Shown here in pieces: positions 1 to 8,904 of a DNA stretch of 64,000 nucleotides. The notes beneath the pieces are model-generated. The model ran no database searches. It was not told the DNA's origin and saw nothing but the letters and a program-made list of their open reading frames with translations. This DNA comes from Flavobacteriaceae bacterium EG-1 (GTDB lineage Bacteria; Bacteroidota; Bacteroidia; Flavobacteriales; Flavobacteriaceae). The position numbers were made by a program, and so were the translations under genes. How positions within the stretch are numbered: the stretch's first letter is position 1; every line of letters begins with the position of its first letter. The stretch is taken from contig NZ_WJPK01000002.1 in the NCBI RefSeq assembly GCF_009649685.1, positions 784,202 to 848,201 on the forward strand, given 5' to 3'.

Positions 1-924
1 ATTATTAATATCAGCGGCGTCTACACCCATACTAAAAAAGGAGGTATGTCGCATAGCGTTTTTTAAAATATCAGAAAAAGTGCCATCCCCATTATTTATA
101 TACAAGAAGTCTGGTGCTTCAAAATCGTTAGCGATAAAAATATCAGGCCACCCATCATTGTTTAAATCGCTAATGGAAAGACTATTTGGGTAACCTCCTT
201 TTAGTAAACCAGCTTGTACTGTTACATCTGTAAAAGTACTGTTGTTGTTTTGATATAGTCGTGGGGAATATTCTGGCCCTGGTTTAGTTCCGTATAAATC
301 AGAAAAATTTCCAGGATTTGGAGGTTGGTTTAAAACAAACAAGTCTAAGTCACCATCTTTGTCAAAATCTAAAAACGACGCGTGCCGCGTTCGTTGATTG
401 TCTGCAAGCCCATATTTTTCCGCACTCTCTTTAAAAGTAGGAATCCCTTCTTTGTTAACACCTTTGTTTATATATAATTTGTTTTTTCTGAGCTCTAAAT
501 TATCGTCATATAATTCTCTACAAACATATATGTCAATTAGCCCATCATTATTAATGTCGGCCATGACCACACCTGAAGACCACCCACCATTATTTTTAAT
601 ACCAGAAGAGCTTGTGGTGTCTTCAAACTCTAAATTTCCTTTGTTAATATATAATTTATCTGAAACTTGATTACCTGTAAAAAACAAATCTTGTAACCCA
701 TCATTATTTAGGTCGGCAACACCAACTCCAGCACCACCATAAAAATTGGAATAAATTAAAATATTGGCCTTTTTTGTATCTACAATTGTATTTTCAAAAT
801 GGACATTAGTATGCTTATTATCCATAAGCGTAAATAATGTGTTTTGTTTTTGTGAAAAGAGAATATTTCCCTGTAGGGTTACAACTACAAAAAGACAAAG
901 AAAATGTATAAAGTTTTTGTTCAT
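1..924 (-). CDS. FG-GAP/VCBS repeat protein, CRTAC1-like (3' part beyond window)
   Basis: Reading leftward from an ATG at 922-924, an open frame runs off the left edge (308 codons visible). It opens with a hydrophobic signal peptide ending near ...NILFSQ, followed by repeated calcium-binding loops of the type DLNNDGLQDLF, DINNDGLIDIY, DFDKDGDLDLF and DLNNDGWPDIF. These are characteristic of FG-GAP/VCBS beta-propellers, and the spacing and the phrase GGAGVGVADLNNDG match the CRTAC1/ASPIC-type proteins common in Bacteroidota. The protein is probably exported and calcium-binding; no catalytic role can be assigned. It is divergent from the SusC gene at 1177, with which it shares a 252-base intergenic region, so co-regulation with that SusCD pair is plausible. 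The C-terminus is not seen, so an ASPIC/UnbV domain cannot be confirmed. Confidence 0.85.
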   Translation of the reverse strand, partial: MNKNFIHFLCLFVVVTLQGNILFSQKQNTLFTLMDNKHTNVHFENTIVDTKKANILIYSNFYGGAGVGVADLNNDGLQDLFFTGNQVSDKLYINKGNLEFEDTTSSSGIKNNGGWSSGVVMADINNDGLIDIYVCRELYDDNLELRKNKLYINKGVNKEGIPTFKESAEKYGLADNQRTRHASFLDFDKDGDLDLFVLNQPPNPGNFSDLYGTKPGPEYSPRLYQNNNSTFTDVTVQAGLLKGGYPNSLSISDLNNDGWPDIFIANDFEAPDFLYINNGDGTFSDILKNAMRHTSFFSMGVDAADINN

Positions 925-1176
925 TGATCATAAGAATGTTTCTAAATGTACAAACTTTCGATTTTTAACAATGAAAATGAAAGTTTTTTTTAAATGGACT
1001 AATCTTACCTAATCCTTTTGTGTACAAGAGTTTTTAATTGAAATTAGGAATTGCGCATCTTCTAAAAATTTATACTTTTCTTAAGAAATATTTGTCCGTA
1101 TTCACAAAATATTTAACTTCATTTCTCAAAATCTTAATTTTTTAAGAAATCAACAACTCAATTATTAACTAAACAC

Positions 1177-4100
1177 ATGAAAATGAAAACACGAATACTG
1201 ACAGTATTATGTGCTGTATTCTGTGCCAGCTTTGCTTGGTCTCAGAATACTGTATCTGGACAAATCATTGACTCGGACGGCTTGCCATTGCCCGGGGTAA
1301 ATGTCGTCGTTGCAGGAACGGGAACTGGAGCCGTTTCAGACTTCGATGGAAATTATAGTATAGAAGCTCCTAGTGATTCCACATTAGATTTTTCGTATAT
1401 AGGTTACTTAGAACAAAGTTTGCCTGTGAACGGAAAAAGCACAATTAATGTTACAATGCAAGAAGATGTAAGTCAACTTGATGAGGTGGTTGTAACTGCA
1501 CTAGGTATTAAAAGAGAAACGAAAGCGTTACAATATTCGGTTTCTGAAGTGGGAGGTGATAAACTTACCGAGGCACGAGAGAACAACTTGGGTAACTCTT
1601 TGGTTGGTCGAGTTGCTGGTGTTAGTGTAACTAAACCTTCTTCAGGTCCTGCAGGTTCTACGCGAATTGTTATTCGTGGTAATAAATCTATTGGTGGACA
1701 GGGTCAACCACTTTATGTTGTAGATGGTGTTCCTATGGATAACTCTGGATTCGGGCAAGCCGGTCTATGGGGTGGAGCTGATCAAGGAGATGGCCTTACT
1801 AGTATTAACCCAGACGATATAGAATCTATAAGTATTTTAAAAGGAGCGAACGCTTCTGCACTTTATGGTTCTAGAGGTGGTAATGGTGTGGTAAACATTA
1901 CTACAAAGAGAGGAACTAAGCGAAAAGGAATAGGTGTTTCTTATTCAGCTAATGTTGTTTTTGATGCATTATATGACCAAAGCGACTTACAAACTAAGTA
2001 TGGCTCTGGGGCCTATGTAACAGGTGTCGCGACTAAACCAGGTACTGCACAACAAGCTTTTCAATGGGGTAATATTGGATGGGGACCTGAATTGGATGGC
2101 AGTCCAGTTATTCAATTTGACGGTGTCGAAAGACCATATTCATACACTGGGAATAATTTTAGAAAATTTTTTGAAACTGGCCATTCTTATACTAATAGTC
2201 TATCCTTAAGTGGAGGTGGTGAAAATCAAACATTTCGGTTTTCAGTTTCAGACTTAAGAAGTACTAGTGTAGTTCCAAATTCAGGTTTTGATAAAACAAA
2301 TTTATCATTGACTACCAATGCTAAATTCGGTGAAAAATTAACTTTGAGTGCAAAAGTTCTTTATTCGCATGAGGAAGCTAAAAACAGACCTTCACTTTCT
2401 GATTCACCTAATAATGCTATACAAGCAATATGGAGAATACCTGCGAATGTAGATGTAAACTATTATCGCGGGGACCCAGATAAATTGGGAGCAATTCCTG
2501 AAGGAACAAGCGATGCATTACTTGCAATTTATGGACAAGGTGGAGATTCAAAATTTCCAGGACAAGAATTACTTCCTGCCGCAAATAACTGGGGACAAAA
2601 CCCGTATTTTGCGACTTATCAATCAGAGAGAAGTGATATTAGAGATCGTGTAATTACTTCAGGTTCTTTACGATATGATCTTACAGATTGGTTATATGCT
2701 TCTGGAAGAATAGGAATGGATTTTTATACACGTAGAAATACGGCATTAACACCAGAAGGTATTGGCTATAATCTTGGTGGTAGTAGATCGGAAGGATCAA
2801 CTCAAGTTAGAGAAGTTAATATTGATTGGATGTTAGGAGTCAATAAAGATTTCGGAAAGTTTAACATGAATGCCTTTGTTGGTGCAAACCAAATGAAACG
2901 TAAATATGAGCGTATAGATGCAAATGGTACTGGTTTTAATGTCCAGTTTTTTGATGCAATAAATAATACTGCACAAAAAAGTTTTGGATACGGTTTTAGT
3001 GAAAGCGGTATAAACTCTATGTATGGTTCTGCTGAATTTAGTTACAACGGTATCCTTTATTTAACAGGTACAGCTCGTAACGATTGGTTCTCAGTTTTAA
3101 ACCCAGCATATAATAGTATATTTTATCCGTCAGTTGGTGGTAGTTGGATATTTTCTGACACATTTGGAACTAAACCATCTTGGTTAAGCTTTGGTAAGTT
3201 AAGAGCTTCGTGGGCTCAATCTGGTATTGTAAACCTTAACCCTTATGATACTAATTTGACATATTCTTTAGCGGGTGATGATCACTTAGGCTATACTAGA
3301 GCTGCTTTTTCTTCTGCAGGAGGTACAGCAGGTAATATTCCAAACCCAGCTTTACAACCGGCCTTATCAACTGAAGTTGAAGCAGGTATCGATTTGCGAT
3401 TTTTTAATAATCGTTTAGGTTTAGACTTTACCTATTATCAACAAACTACAACGGATGATATACTTAATGCAACAATATCAAATGCATCTGGGTTTGGTTC
3501 ATCAAGTGTAAACGTCGGTGAAATACAAAATGATGGTATAGAATTCTTGTTAACAGCAACTCCTATTCAAGGAGATTTTACTTGGGACGTGGCTTTAAAT
3601 TTTGCAAAAAATAATAACGAAGTAGTCTCGCTAATTGAAGGGAGTGAAGAACTTGTTGCAGAAGAACCTCGAACAAGAAATGTTCGTATCAAACACATTG
3701 TTGGACAACCTTTTGGTGTAATTACAGGAAGAGTACAACAAACAACTCCTGATGGAACTCCGATTTTTAATGAAGATGGAACTCCGTTAGCTTCTGCAGA
3801 CTATGTGCCCATAGGAAATGGTGTTCCAGACTTTACAGGTGGTATTAACAACACCTTTAATTATAAAGGCTTTAATCTCGATTTTTTAATTGACTTTAGA
3901 TCTGGTGGTGAAATTTTCTCTGGAACGAATAACCGTTTAACGCAACAAGGATATCACCAACAATCATTAATAGGTCGTGCAGGTGAGGCACCACTACATA
4001 TTACTGGTGTAACAAATACAGGAACCGAGGATGCTCCGGTTTATACTCCTGTAGATAGAGATTTAACTCCAGAAGAGGCTCAAATTTATTGGAGTAGAGT

Positions 4101-4389
4101 TGGAGGTGAAAGTACTGCTATATCGGATATGTTTATTTACGATGCTTCTTTTGTTAAGTTAAGACAGTTAACTTTAGGATATTCTTTCCCTAGAAAGTTC
4201 TTGGAAAAAACATTTATTCAAAGTTTAAGTGTTTCACTTGTTGGAAGAAACCTTTGGGTAATTGACAAAAACATAGACAATGTTGATCCAGAATCAGCTT
4301 ACTCGACTAATGCAGGAGCGCAAGGTTTGGAGTATTTTGCAATGCCACCAACGCGCAGTTATGGATTTAACTTTAAAGTAGGATTTTAA
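1177..4389 (+). CDS. SusC/RagA-family TonB-dependent outer-membrane transporter
   Basis: A 1070-residue SusC-type receptor that imports oligosaccharides or other nutrients across the outer membrane using TonB energy. A signal peptide ends near FAWSQ (residue 23). A carboxypeptidase-regulatory-like domain follows (about residues 26-95, with GVNVVVAGT and DFDGNYSI). Next come the SusC signature DEVVVTALG (about 102-110), a plug domain (SLVGRVAGV, PLYVVDGVPMDN, ISILKGANASALYG) and a C-terminal barrel ending in an aromatic residue (FKVGF). Length is normal for the family. The SusD partner starts within about 20 bases, so they form one operon closed by the terminator at 6012. The SusD partner is of the SusD-like type 2 family, which often pairs with receptors of unclear substrate. 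No glycoside hydrolase is adjacent, so the ligand is unknown. Confidence 0.93.
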   Translation: MKMKTRILTVLCAVFCASFAWSQNTVSGQIIDSDGLPLPGVNVVVAGTGTGAVSDFDGNYSIEAPSDSTLDFSYIGYLEQSLPVNGKSTINVTMQEDVSQLDEVVVTALGIKRETKALQYSVSEVGGDKLTEARENNLGNSLVGRVAGVSVTKPSSGPAGSTRIVIRGNKSIGGQGQPLYVVDGVPMDNSGFGQAGLWGGADQGDGLTSINPDDIESISILKGANASALYGSRGGNGVVNITTKRGTKRKGIGVSYSANVVFDALYDQSDLQTKYGSGAYVTGVATKPGTAQQAFQWGNIGWGPELDGSPVIQFDGVERPYSYTGNNFRKFFETGHSYTNSLSLSGGGENQTFRFSVSDLRSTSVVPNSGFDKTNLSLTTNAKFGEKLTLSAKVLYSHEEAKNRPSLSDSPNNAIQAIWRIPANVDVNYYRGDPDKLGAIPEGTSDALLAIYGQGGDSKFPGQELLPAANNWGQNPYFATYQSERSDIRDRVITSGSLRYDLTDWLYASGRIGMDFYTRRNTALTPEGIGYNLGGSRSEGSTQVREVNIDWMLGVNKDFGKFNMNAFVGANQMKRKYERIDANGTGFNVQFFDAINNTAQKSFGYGFSESGINSMYGSAEFSYNGILYLTGTARNDWFSVLNPAYNSIFYPSVGGSWIFSDTFGTKPSWLSFGKLRASWAQSGIVNLNPYDTNLTYSLAGDDHLGYTRAAFSSAGGTAGNIPNPALQPALSTEVEAGIDLRFFNNRLGLDFTYYQQTTTDDILNATISNASGFGSSSVNVGEIQNDGIEFLLTATPIQGDFTWDVALNFAKNNNEVVSLIEGSEELVAEEPRTRNVRIKHIVGQPFGVITGRVQQTTPDGTPIFNEDGTPLASADYVPIGNGVPDFTGGINNTFNYKGFNLDFLIDFRSGGEIFSGTNNRLTQQGYHQQSLIGRAGEAPLHITGVTNTGTEDAPVYTPVDRDLTPEEAQIYWSRVGGESTAISDMFIYDASFVKLRQLTLGYSFPRKFLEKTFIQSLSVSLVGRNLWVIDKNIDNVDPESAYSTNAGAQGLEYFAMPPTRSYGFNFKVGF

Positions 4390-4409
4390 AAATGTTAAAA
4401 AAAAGAAAG

Positions 4410-5990
4410 ATGAAATATAAAAGAATAATATGGCTTCTTGTCGGCGCGATTTTGACATTCTCCGCTTGTGATACAGAAGAATTACACGACCTTAACATTA
4501 ACCCCCAGGCGGTTAATGAGATAAATATGAATTTCCTTTTTTCTAATGCTGAGCTAAGTTTAGCGGACGGAAATGCGGCAAGTAATCGCTATTTAAATTG
4601 GCGTACAAATGTAGGCTATGCAGGTTATTGGATGCAACATTTAGCGACTTTGGGTAACAGCTTAAATCAAGCTGGCGATAAATATTTCGTAAATGTGGAA
4701 GCAGATGATGCCCCTTGGGATTATGGCTATAGTGATCAATTGAAAAATTTGTCTGAGGTAATTAAACAAACTGGGCCAGGAGGCTTTGAGGAAGGGAGAC
4801 GTCCAAACACTAGACAAGCAGCAAGAATCGTTAGAGCTTTTGTTTATTTGAGATTGACTGATTTTTACGGGAACATTCCATATACAGAAGGAGGCCAAGG
4901 TATTGAAGGGATATTTTTCCCTGCTTATGATTCTCAAGAATCAATCTATACTGCTCTATTTCAAGAATTGCTAGAAGCTGGAGCAGCAATAAGCACTGCG
5001 AACCCAGATGACGGTTTTGCGGCTGCCGATATGATATATCAAGGGGATATAACGAAATGGAAAAAGTGGGCCAACTCAATAACCTTAAGAATGGCAATGC
5101 GCATTTCTAAAGTAAATCCAGGACTAGCGGCAGAGAAAGTTAATTTAGCATTATCAGGTGTTGGTGTATTTTCAAGTAATGATGATATTCCGTGGATACC
5201 TCATTCGGATGGACCTAGTCAATGGGTGAACCAAAATGGATTATCCAGAGCTTTTATTGGCGGTGATGGTGGCCAATCTAGAGTTATGAGTAAGACATTA
5301 ATAGATGTATTAATGGGTGCAGACGCATCAAGTGTTGCAGATGATGATCCAAGACTAATGATTTATACGGATGGAGTAGATGGTAACACTGATCCCTTAG
5401 CGCAAGAAGGAATGCCAAATGGTTTAGATTCAGGTACTCTCGATTTATATACTGGAACCGTTGGATCTGATCCTAATACAATTTATTCAAGATTAAACAA
5501 TTTGTTCTTTAAAACAGATAGTCCATATAAGTTGATGAACTATTCTGAAATGGAATTCTTACAAGCAGATGCTATAGAAAGAAATATAGGTAATGTAGGA
5601 GGTACTGCTGAAGAGCATTATAATGCAGGTGTAAAAGCTGCAATGCAAATGTTTGAACCATATGACTCAAGTTTTGTTGTATCCGATGCGGCTGTAACAA
5701 ATTACCTTGCGCAATATCCATATACGAGTGGTACAGCTGGTTTAGAAATGATAGGTCAACAGGTGTGGATTAGTGAATTGTTAAACTGGTGGGATGCCTG
5801 GAACTATTGGAGACAATCGGGTTATCCTGTACTTACTCCAGTTAATTATCCTGGGAATATTACTGGTGGACAAATTCCAACAAGATTAGTTTATCCTTCG
5901 AAAGAAGTTGCTACAAATAACGAAAATCTTCAAGCTGGTGGAACTTCTCCAAACACGCATGTAGGTAAAGTTTGGTGGGATATAGATTAA
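4410..5990 (+). CDS. SusD/RagB-family nutrient-binding outer-membrane lipoprotein
   Basis: Surface lipoprotein that caps the preceding SusC receptor. The reading frame opens at an ATG at 4392, but the ATG at 4410 is preferred: it gives a standard lipoprotein signal (MKYKRIIWLL...LTFSAC) with the lipobox cysteine at residue 20. The mature part begins CDTEELHDLNINPQAV, which with later features such as RAFVYLRLTDFYGNIPYTE and ITLRMAMRIS is typical of the SusD-like_2 (SusD/RagB nutrient-binding) subgroup. Tetratricopeptide-like helices around 130-260 are expected for the fold. It follows SusC by about 20 bases in the same transcript and is the last gene before a strong terminator. Substrate cannot be inferred. 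Confidence 0.92.
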   Translation: MKYKRIIWLLVGAILTFSACDTEELHDLNINPQAVNEINMNFLFSNAELSLADGNAASNRYLNWRTNVGYAGYWMQHLATLGNSLNQAGDKYFVNVEADDAPWDYGYSDQLKNLSEVIKQTGPGGFEEGRRPNTRQAARIVRAFVYLRLTDFYGNIPYTEGGQGIEGIFFPAYDSQESIYTALFQELLEAGAAISTANPDDGFAAADMIYQGDITKWKKWANSITLRMAMRISKVNPGLAAEKVNLALSGVGVFSSNDDIPWIPHSDGPSQWVNQNGLSRAFIGGDGGQSRVMSKTLIDVLMGADASSVADDDPRLMIYTDGVDGNTDPLAQEGMPNGLDSGTLDLYTGTVGSDPNTIYSRLNNLFFKTDSPYKLMNYSEMEFLQADAIERNIGNVGGTAEEHYNAGVKAAMQMFEPYDSSFVVSDAAVTNYLAQYPYTSGTAGLEMIGQQVWISELLNWWDAWNYWRQSGYPVLTPVNYPGNITGGQIPTRLVYPSKEVATNNENLQAGGTSPNTHVGKVWWDID

Positions 5991-6011
5991 ACAAATTTTT
6001 GTAAATTATAA

Positions 6012-6045
6012 AAAGCGGGCATAAATTATTTGCCCGCTTTTTTTA
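6012..6045 (+). terminator. Rho-independent terminator after the first SusCD pair
   Basis: A 10-bp perfect stem (AAAGCGGGCA at 6012-6021 and its complement at 6031-6040) with a 9-base loop is followed by a T-run. It sits just after the SusD stop at 5990. The A-rich 5' flank gives a short T-run on the other strand, so it may also terminate the convergent gene ending at 6053, though less strongly. Confidence 0.9.
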
Positions 6046-6052
6046 TTCAATT

Positions 6053-7561
6053 TTATTTATTTAGAAAGATTCCATCTCCATTTGTTCCCATATAACCACC
6101 CCAAAGCGATGGAGTTTCATAGGGAATTGAAGTACTTATCCTCTTTATTTGCATACCCAAAAAGCTTAATAAATCTCCATTAGAACTATAATTTTGAATA
6201 TGAACAATATCTAGGTAACCATCTTGATCAAGATCATGAAGTAAGGGTGTAGAAAATATATTTTTAAAACTAAAAGCCCCATCAATTTTATTTGCAGAGT
6301 TTGTTTTAAAGTTAATTGCAATTAATTTATTTTCAATAGTAAGCTTACTATTATTGTCGTAACCTCTTTCGCAATCAAATTCATTAATGCTAATAATGGC
6401 TTCATCAATGCCATCGTTATTTAAATCGTAAACTACGGGAGATGAAAAACCTGTACAGCCTAATGTATTCTCATAACTTAAAATACCAGTAGCACCATCA
6501 ATCATAATTTGCTTAGAACCAGTGTTATTGGGCCAAGTGCCTTGACTTACAAATGTAAAAAAATCAGGAGTTTTATCATTGGTAAAATAGCCTACAGCAA
6601 ACCCATTACTCGATTCTGTATTTGGTATTTTTAAATTCCAAAGTTCCTTATGGTTTTTACCGTCTATGGCTAAAGCTTGGCTCGCATGGCTAATCGCAAT
6701 AATATCATAAAAACCATCTTTATTTATATCAGCAATAGAAGGCGGTGCAATAAATCCATGGCTTACTTCAGAGCCAATAATTTTCGCTTGAGATAATTTG
6801 TCGTCTATAAAATTAGAGAGCGTAGTGAGGTATAAATTTCCTGAAACAGTTTCGCCTCCACTACCAAATACAATAAATTGCTCATTCGTTTTAGGTTGTT
6901 GAAAATATACCGGAGACATATATGATTCTTTGCCATCAGGCATTAAACTTGCGGCTAAAATTTCACCAGATTTTGTATCGAATAGCATTAACACTCCTGG
7001 AAATCGATTTTTTTCTGAATTGGGTTCAGCACGAACATTACCACCATTTACAGTTAATAACTCTGGAAAACCGTTATTGTTTTGATCCGGAATGAGAACA
7101 GTGTTATAAAAATTGAAGTTTGCATATTTTAAAATTGAATCGTTTTCATATTGATAGTTATATTCCCAAAGTTTTTCGCCTGTTACTCCATTTAATGCCA
7201 TTAGTACTCTCGATCTGCCAGTAATAAAAACATCAGGCACACTATCGTTATTTATATCATGAAACGTTGCTGAACCAAAAACTTGATCATTCCCTTTTTG
7301 TTGCCAAAGTAAATCACCAGTCGTTCCGTCCATAGCCAAAACTCCTTCGGCAGTGGTTTTGTTTTCTCCTTTTGCAGCTCCCAAAATAATATCTAGAACA
7401 CCGTCTTTGTTGAGGTCTATGGCCCTTGGCGAAGATTGTGAACCAATGTGATAAAACTCTTTTTGCCAAACAAGCTCACTTTTTTTCTTTTCTTCGCAAT
7501 TGATGAATAATATAAAAGCAAGACCACCTACAAGTTGATATAAAGCATTTTTAAGTTTCAT
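6053..7561 (-). CDS. FG-GAP / quinoprotein-like beta-propeller lipoprotein
   Basis: About 502 residues. A start at 7561 gives MKLKNALYQLVGGLAFILFINC, a lipoprotein-type signal with Cys at about residue 22; the frame opens slightly earlier at 7573. The mature protein mixes FG-GAP calcium loops (DLNKDGVLDIILGA, DINNDSVPDVFITG, DINKDGFYDIIAIS, DLNNDGIDEAIIS, DLDQDGYLDIVHI) with PQQ-like blade motifs (GTTGDLLWQQ, GVTGEKLWEY, GKNHKELWNL). It is therefore a beta-propeller with 7-8 blades, anchored to a membrane and exposed to the periplasm or surface. No catalytic residues are evident, so a binding role is more likely than a dehydrogenase. The start overlaps the end of the upstream methyltransferase gene by about 11 bases, suggesting cotranscription, although a functional link is not obvious. 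Confidence 0.85.
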   Translation of the reverse strand: MKLKNALYQLVGGLAFILFINCEEKKKSELVWQKEFYHIGSQSSPRAIDLNKDGVLDIILGAAKGENKTTAEGVLAMDGTTGDLLWQQKGNDQVFGSATFHDINNDSVPDVFITGRSRVLMALNGVTGEKLWEYNYQYENDSILKYANFNFYNTVLIPDQNNNGFPELLTVNGGNVRAEPNSEKNRFPGVLMLFDTKSGEILAASLMPDGKESYMSPVYFQQPKTNEQFIVFGSGGETVSGNLYLTTLSNFIDDKLSQAKIIGSEVSHGFIAPPSIADINKDGFYDIIAISHASQALAIDGKNHKELWNLKIPNTESSNGFAVGYFTNDKTPDFFTFVSQGTWPNNTGSKQIMIDGATGILSYENTLGCTGFSSPVVYDLNNDGIDEAIISINEFDCERGYDNNSKLTIENKLIAINFKTNSANKIDGAFSFKNIFSTPLLHDLDQDGYLDIVHIQNYSSNGDLLSFLGMQIKRISTSIPYETPSLWGGYMGTNGDGIFLNK

Positions 7562-8780
7562 GTATTCTATCATAAAGTGTTTTACCTATTTTTTCTACTA
7601 CGCCAATAACGAGTGCATTACCCATAAAAAATGCTCGTTTCGCAACAGAAATATCCTCTAGTTTTGTATGATTATCAGGAAACATGTTCAAGCGCTCAAG
7701 CTCTAATGGTGTAAGTCTACGAAACCCTTTTGCGGTTTTTATTACATGTTTAAAACGAGAAGGACTTTTTCCGCCTTCACCGGTAATAATAGTTCGCGAA
7801 GCTTTATCTAACAAGTCAGGAAACTTCATCGACCCTTCACTGTATGTATATTGAAATCCACTTTTTGAAGTACGAACTTCTTTTTTTGCGCTTTTATGAT
7901 ACTCCCATTTAGAATAATCTTCAAGTGGAATATAAAATTCTTCATCAATTTTTCCATGTTCTAAAACATCACCTAAAGTCATTTGTTGACCATTATATTT
8001 GGGATTAGTTTTAGTAGTGTATGCTTTTCCGTTTATAAATACTCCTGAATTTTCAAAAGGAGAATTATTGCCATTTTTGTTGAAATTATTTGAAATTTGA
8101 ACTAAATCTGACTCAATTTCAATAATTTTCGGTGTTTTTGCATCATTTTTCACCAAAAATGATTTTGCGATAATTCCTGACTTTAATATCCAATCAGCTT
8201 TTTTAGATTGTTTTAAAGAATCAAATAATACAGTAGATTTATGATATGCTAAGAAAAATATGCGTCTTCTTCTTTGCGGCATCCCATATTCAGCAGCATT
8301 AATTACACGCCATTCAACAGCGTAACCTAGTTCATCTAAACTTTTTAGCATTATTGCAAAATCACGTCCACGTTGTGTAGAAGGAGATTTCAATAGTCGG
8401 TCTACATTTTCTAAAAATAGATATTTAGGGGGATTTTTTTTCTCAGATAGAATGCGATGAATACTCCACCATAAAACACCTTTTTTTCCAATAAGACCCT
8501 TTGAGTTTTGAAGTGATGTGGCAACAGAATAATCTTGACACGGAAAACCACCTACTAATATATCGGCATCGGGTATATCAGATGTAGAAACTTCTGAAAT
8601 ATCATGATTACTATGGTTTTTACTTCCAAAACGTGCCTCGTAAACCAAAGAAGCATGTTGTGTTTTTGTTGCCGGTTCCCATTGATTACTCCAAACAATC
8701 TTATAGCCATTTGTACTTTCAAGGCCTAGACGAAAACCGCCGACACCAGCAAAAAGCTCTAAGACTTTAAGTTTTTTCAT
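7551..8780 (-). CDS. C5-cytosine-specific DNA methyltransferase (orphan)
   Basis: About 409 residues with all core motifs of m5C methyltransferases. Motif I is LELFAGVGGFRLGLE near the N-terminus. Motif IV is GGFPCQDYS with the catalytic Cys at about residue 81. Motif VI is FLENVDRLL and motif VIII is YGMPQRRRRIFF. A target-recognition stretch lies at about 190-330, and motifs IX-X are SRTIITGEGG...RRLTPLELERLNMFP and FMGNALVIGVVEKIG. It transfers a methyl group from S-adenosylmethionine to cytosine in a specific DNA site. The frame also opens with a TTG at 8787-8789, but that codon is part of a -7 promoter element, so the ATG at 8780 is preferred. No restriction endonuclease, control protein or Vsr nuclease is adjacent. 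It is therefore an orphan enzyme, for regulation or protection, or the remnant of a restriction-modification system. Confidence 0.93.
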   Translation of the reverse strand: MKKLKVLELFAGVGGFRLGLESTNGYKIVWSNQWEPATKTQHASLVYEARFGSKNHSNHDISEVSTSDIPDADILVGGFPCQDYSVATSLQNSKGLIGKKGVLWWSIHRILSEKKNPPKYLFLENVDRLLKSPSTQRGRDFAIMLKSLDELGYAVEWRVINAAEYGMPQRRRRIFFLAYHKSTVLFDSLKQSKKADWILKSGIIAKSFLVKNDAKTPKIIEIESDLVQISNNFNKNGNNSPFENSGVFINGKAYTTKTNPKYNGQQMTLGDVLEHGKIDEEFYIPLEDYSKWEYHKSAKKEVRTSKSGFQYTYSEGSMKFPDLLDKASRTIITGEGGKSPSRFKHVIKTAKGFRRLTPLELERLNMFPDNHTKLEDISVAKRAFFMGNALVIGVVEKIGKTLYDRIHET

Positions 8781-8786
8781 GATATG

Positions 8787-8794
8787 CAAAATTA
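8787..8794 (-). promoter_or_regulatory. Candidate -7 promoter element (TAATTTTG) of the methyltransferase gene
   Basis: On the minus strand the sequence TAATTTTG matches the Bacteroidota -7 consensus TAnnTTTG and lies 6 bases before the ATG at 8780. Transcription would begin at or next to the start codon, giving a leaderless or nearly leaderless mRNA. A convincing -33 TTG is not visible, so this is a moderate call. Confidence 0.45.
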
Positions 8795-8832
8795 GGAAAT
8801 TAGAACGGAGTTTTAATTTGTATTATTTCATG

Positions 8833-8900
8833 AAGTATAACATATACTTTTCAACCTGCTCTAGTATTTAGTTTTATGTACTTTTATGCTATAAAGTATA
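8833..8900. promoter_or_regulatory. Cluster of AAGTATA half-sites forming inverted repeats
   Basis: Between the divergent methyltransferase and NlpC/P60 genes lies a perfect 7-bp inverted repeat, AAGTATA-ACA-TATACTT (8833-8849). AAGTATA appears again at 8894-8900, inside a second inverted repeat TACTTT-N8-AAAGTA (8879-8898) that ends just before the ATG at 8905. This arrangement looks like an operator pair; no regulator gene is adjacent. Confidence 0.4.
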
Positions 8901-8904
8901 AGTA

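Noticed and set aside
1018-1027. TTGTGTACAA near-palindrome upstream of the first SusC gene, similar to the LacI operator arms
   Set aside because: It lacks the 4-base centre of the two confirmed-looking sites and is short enough to occur by chance in AT-rich DNA.
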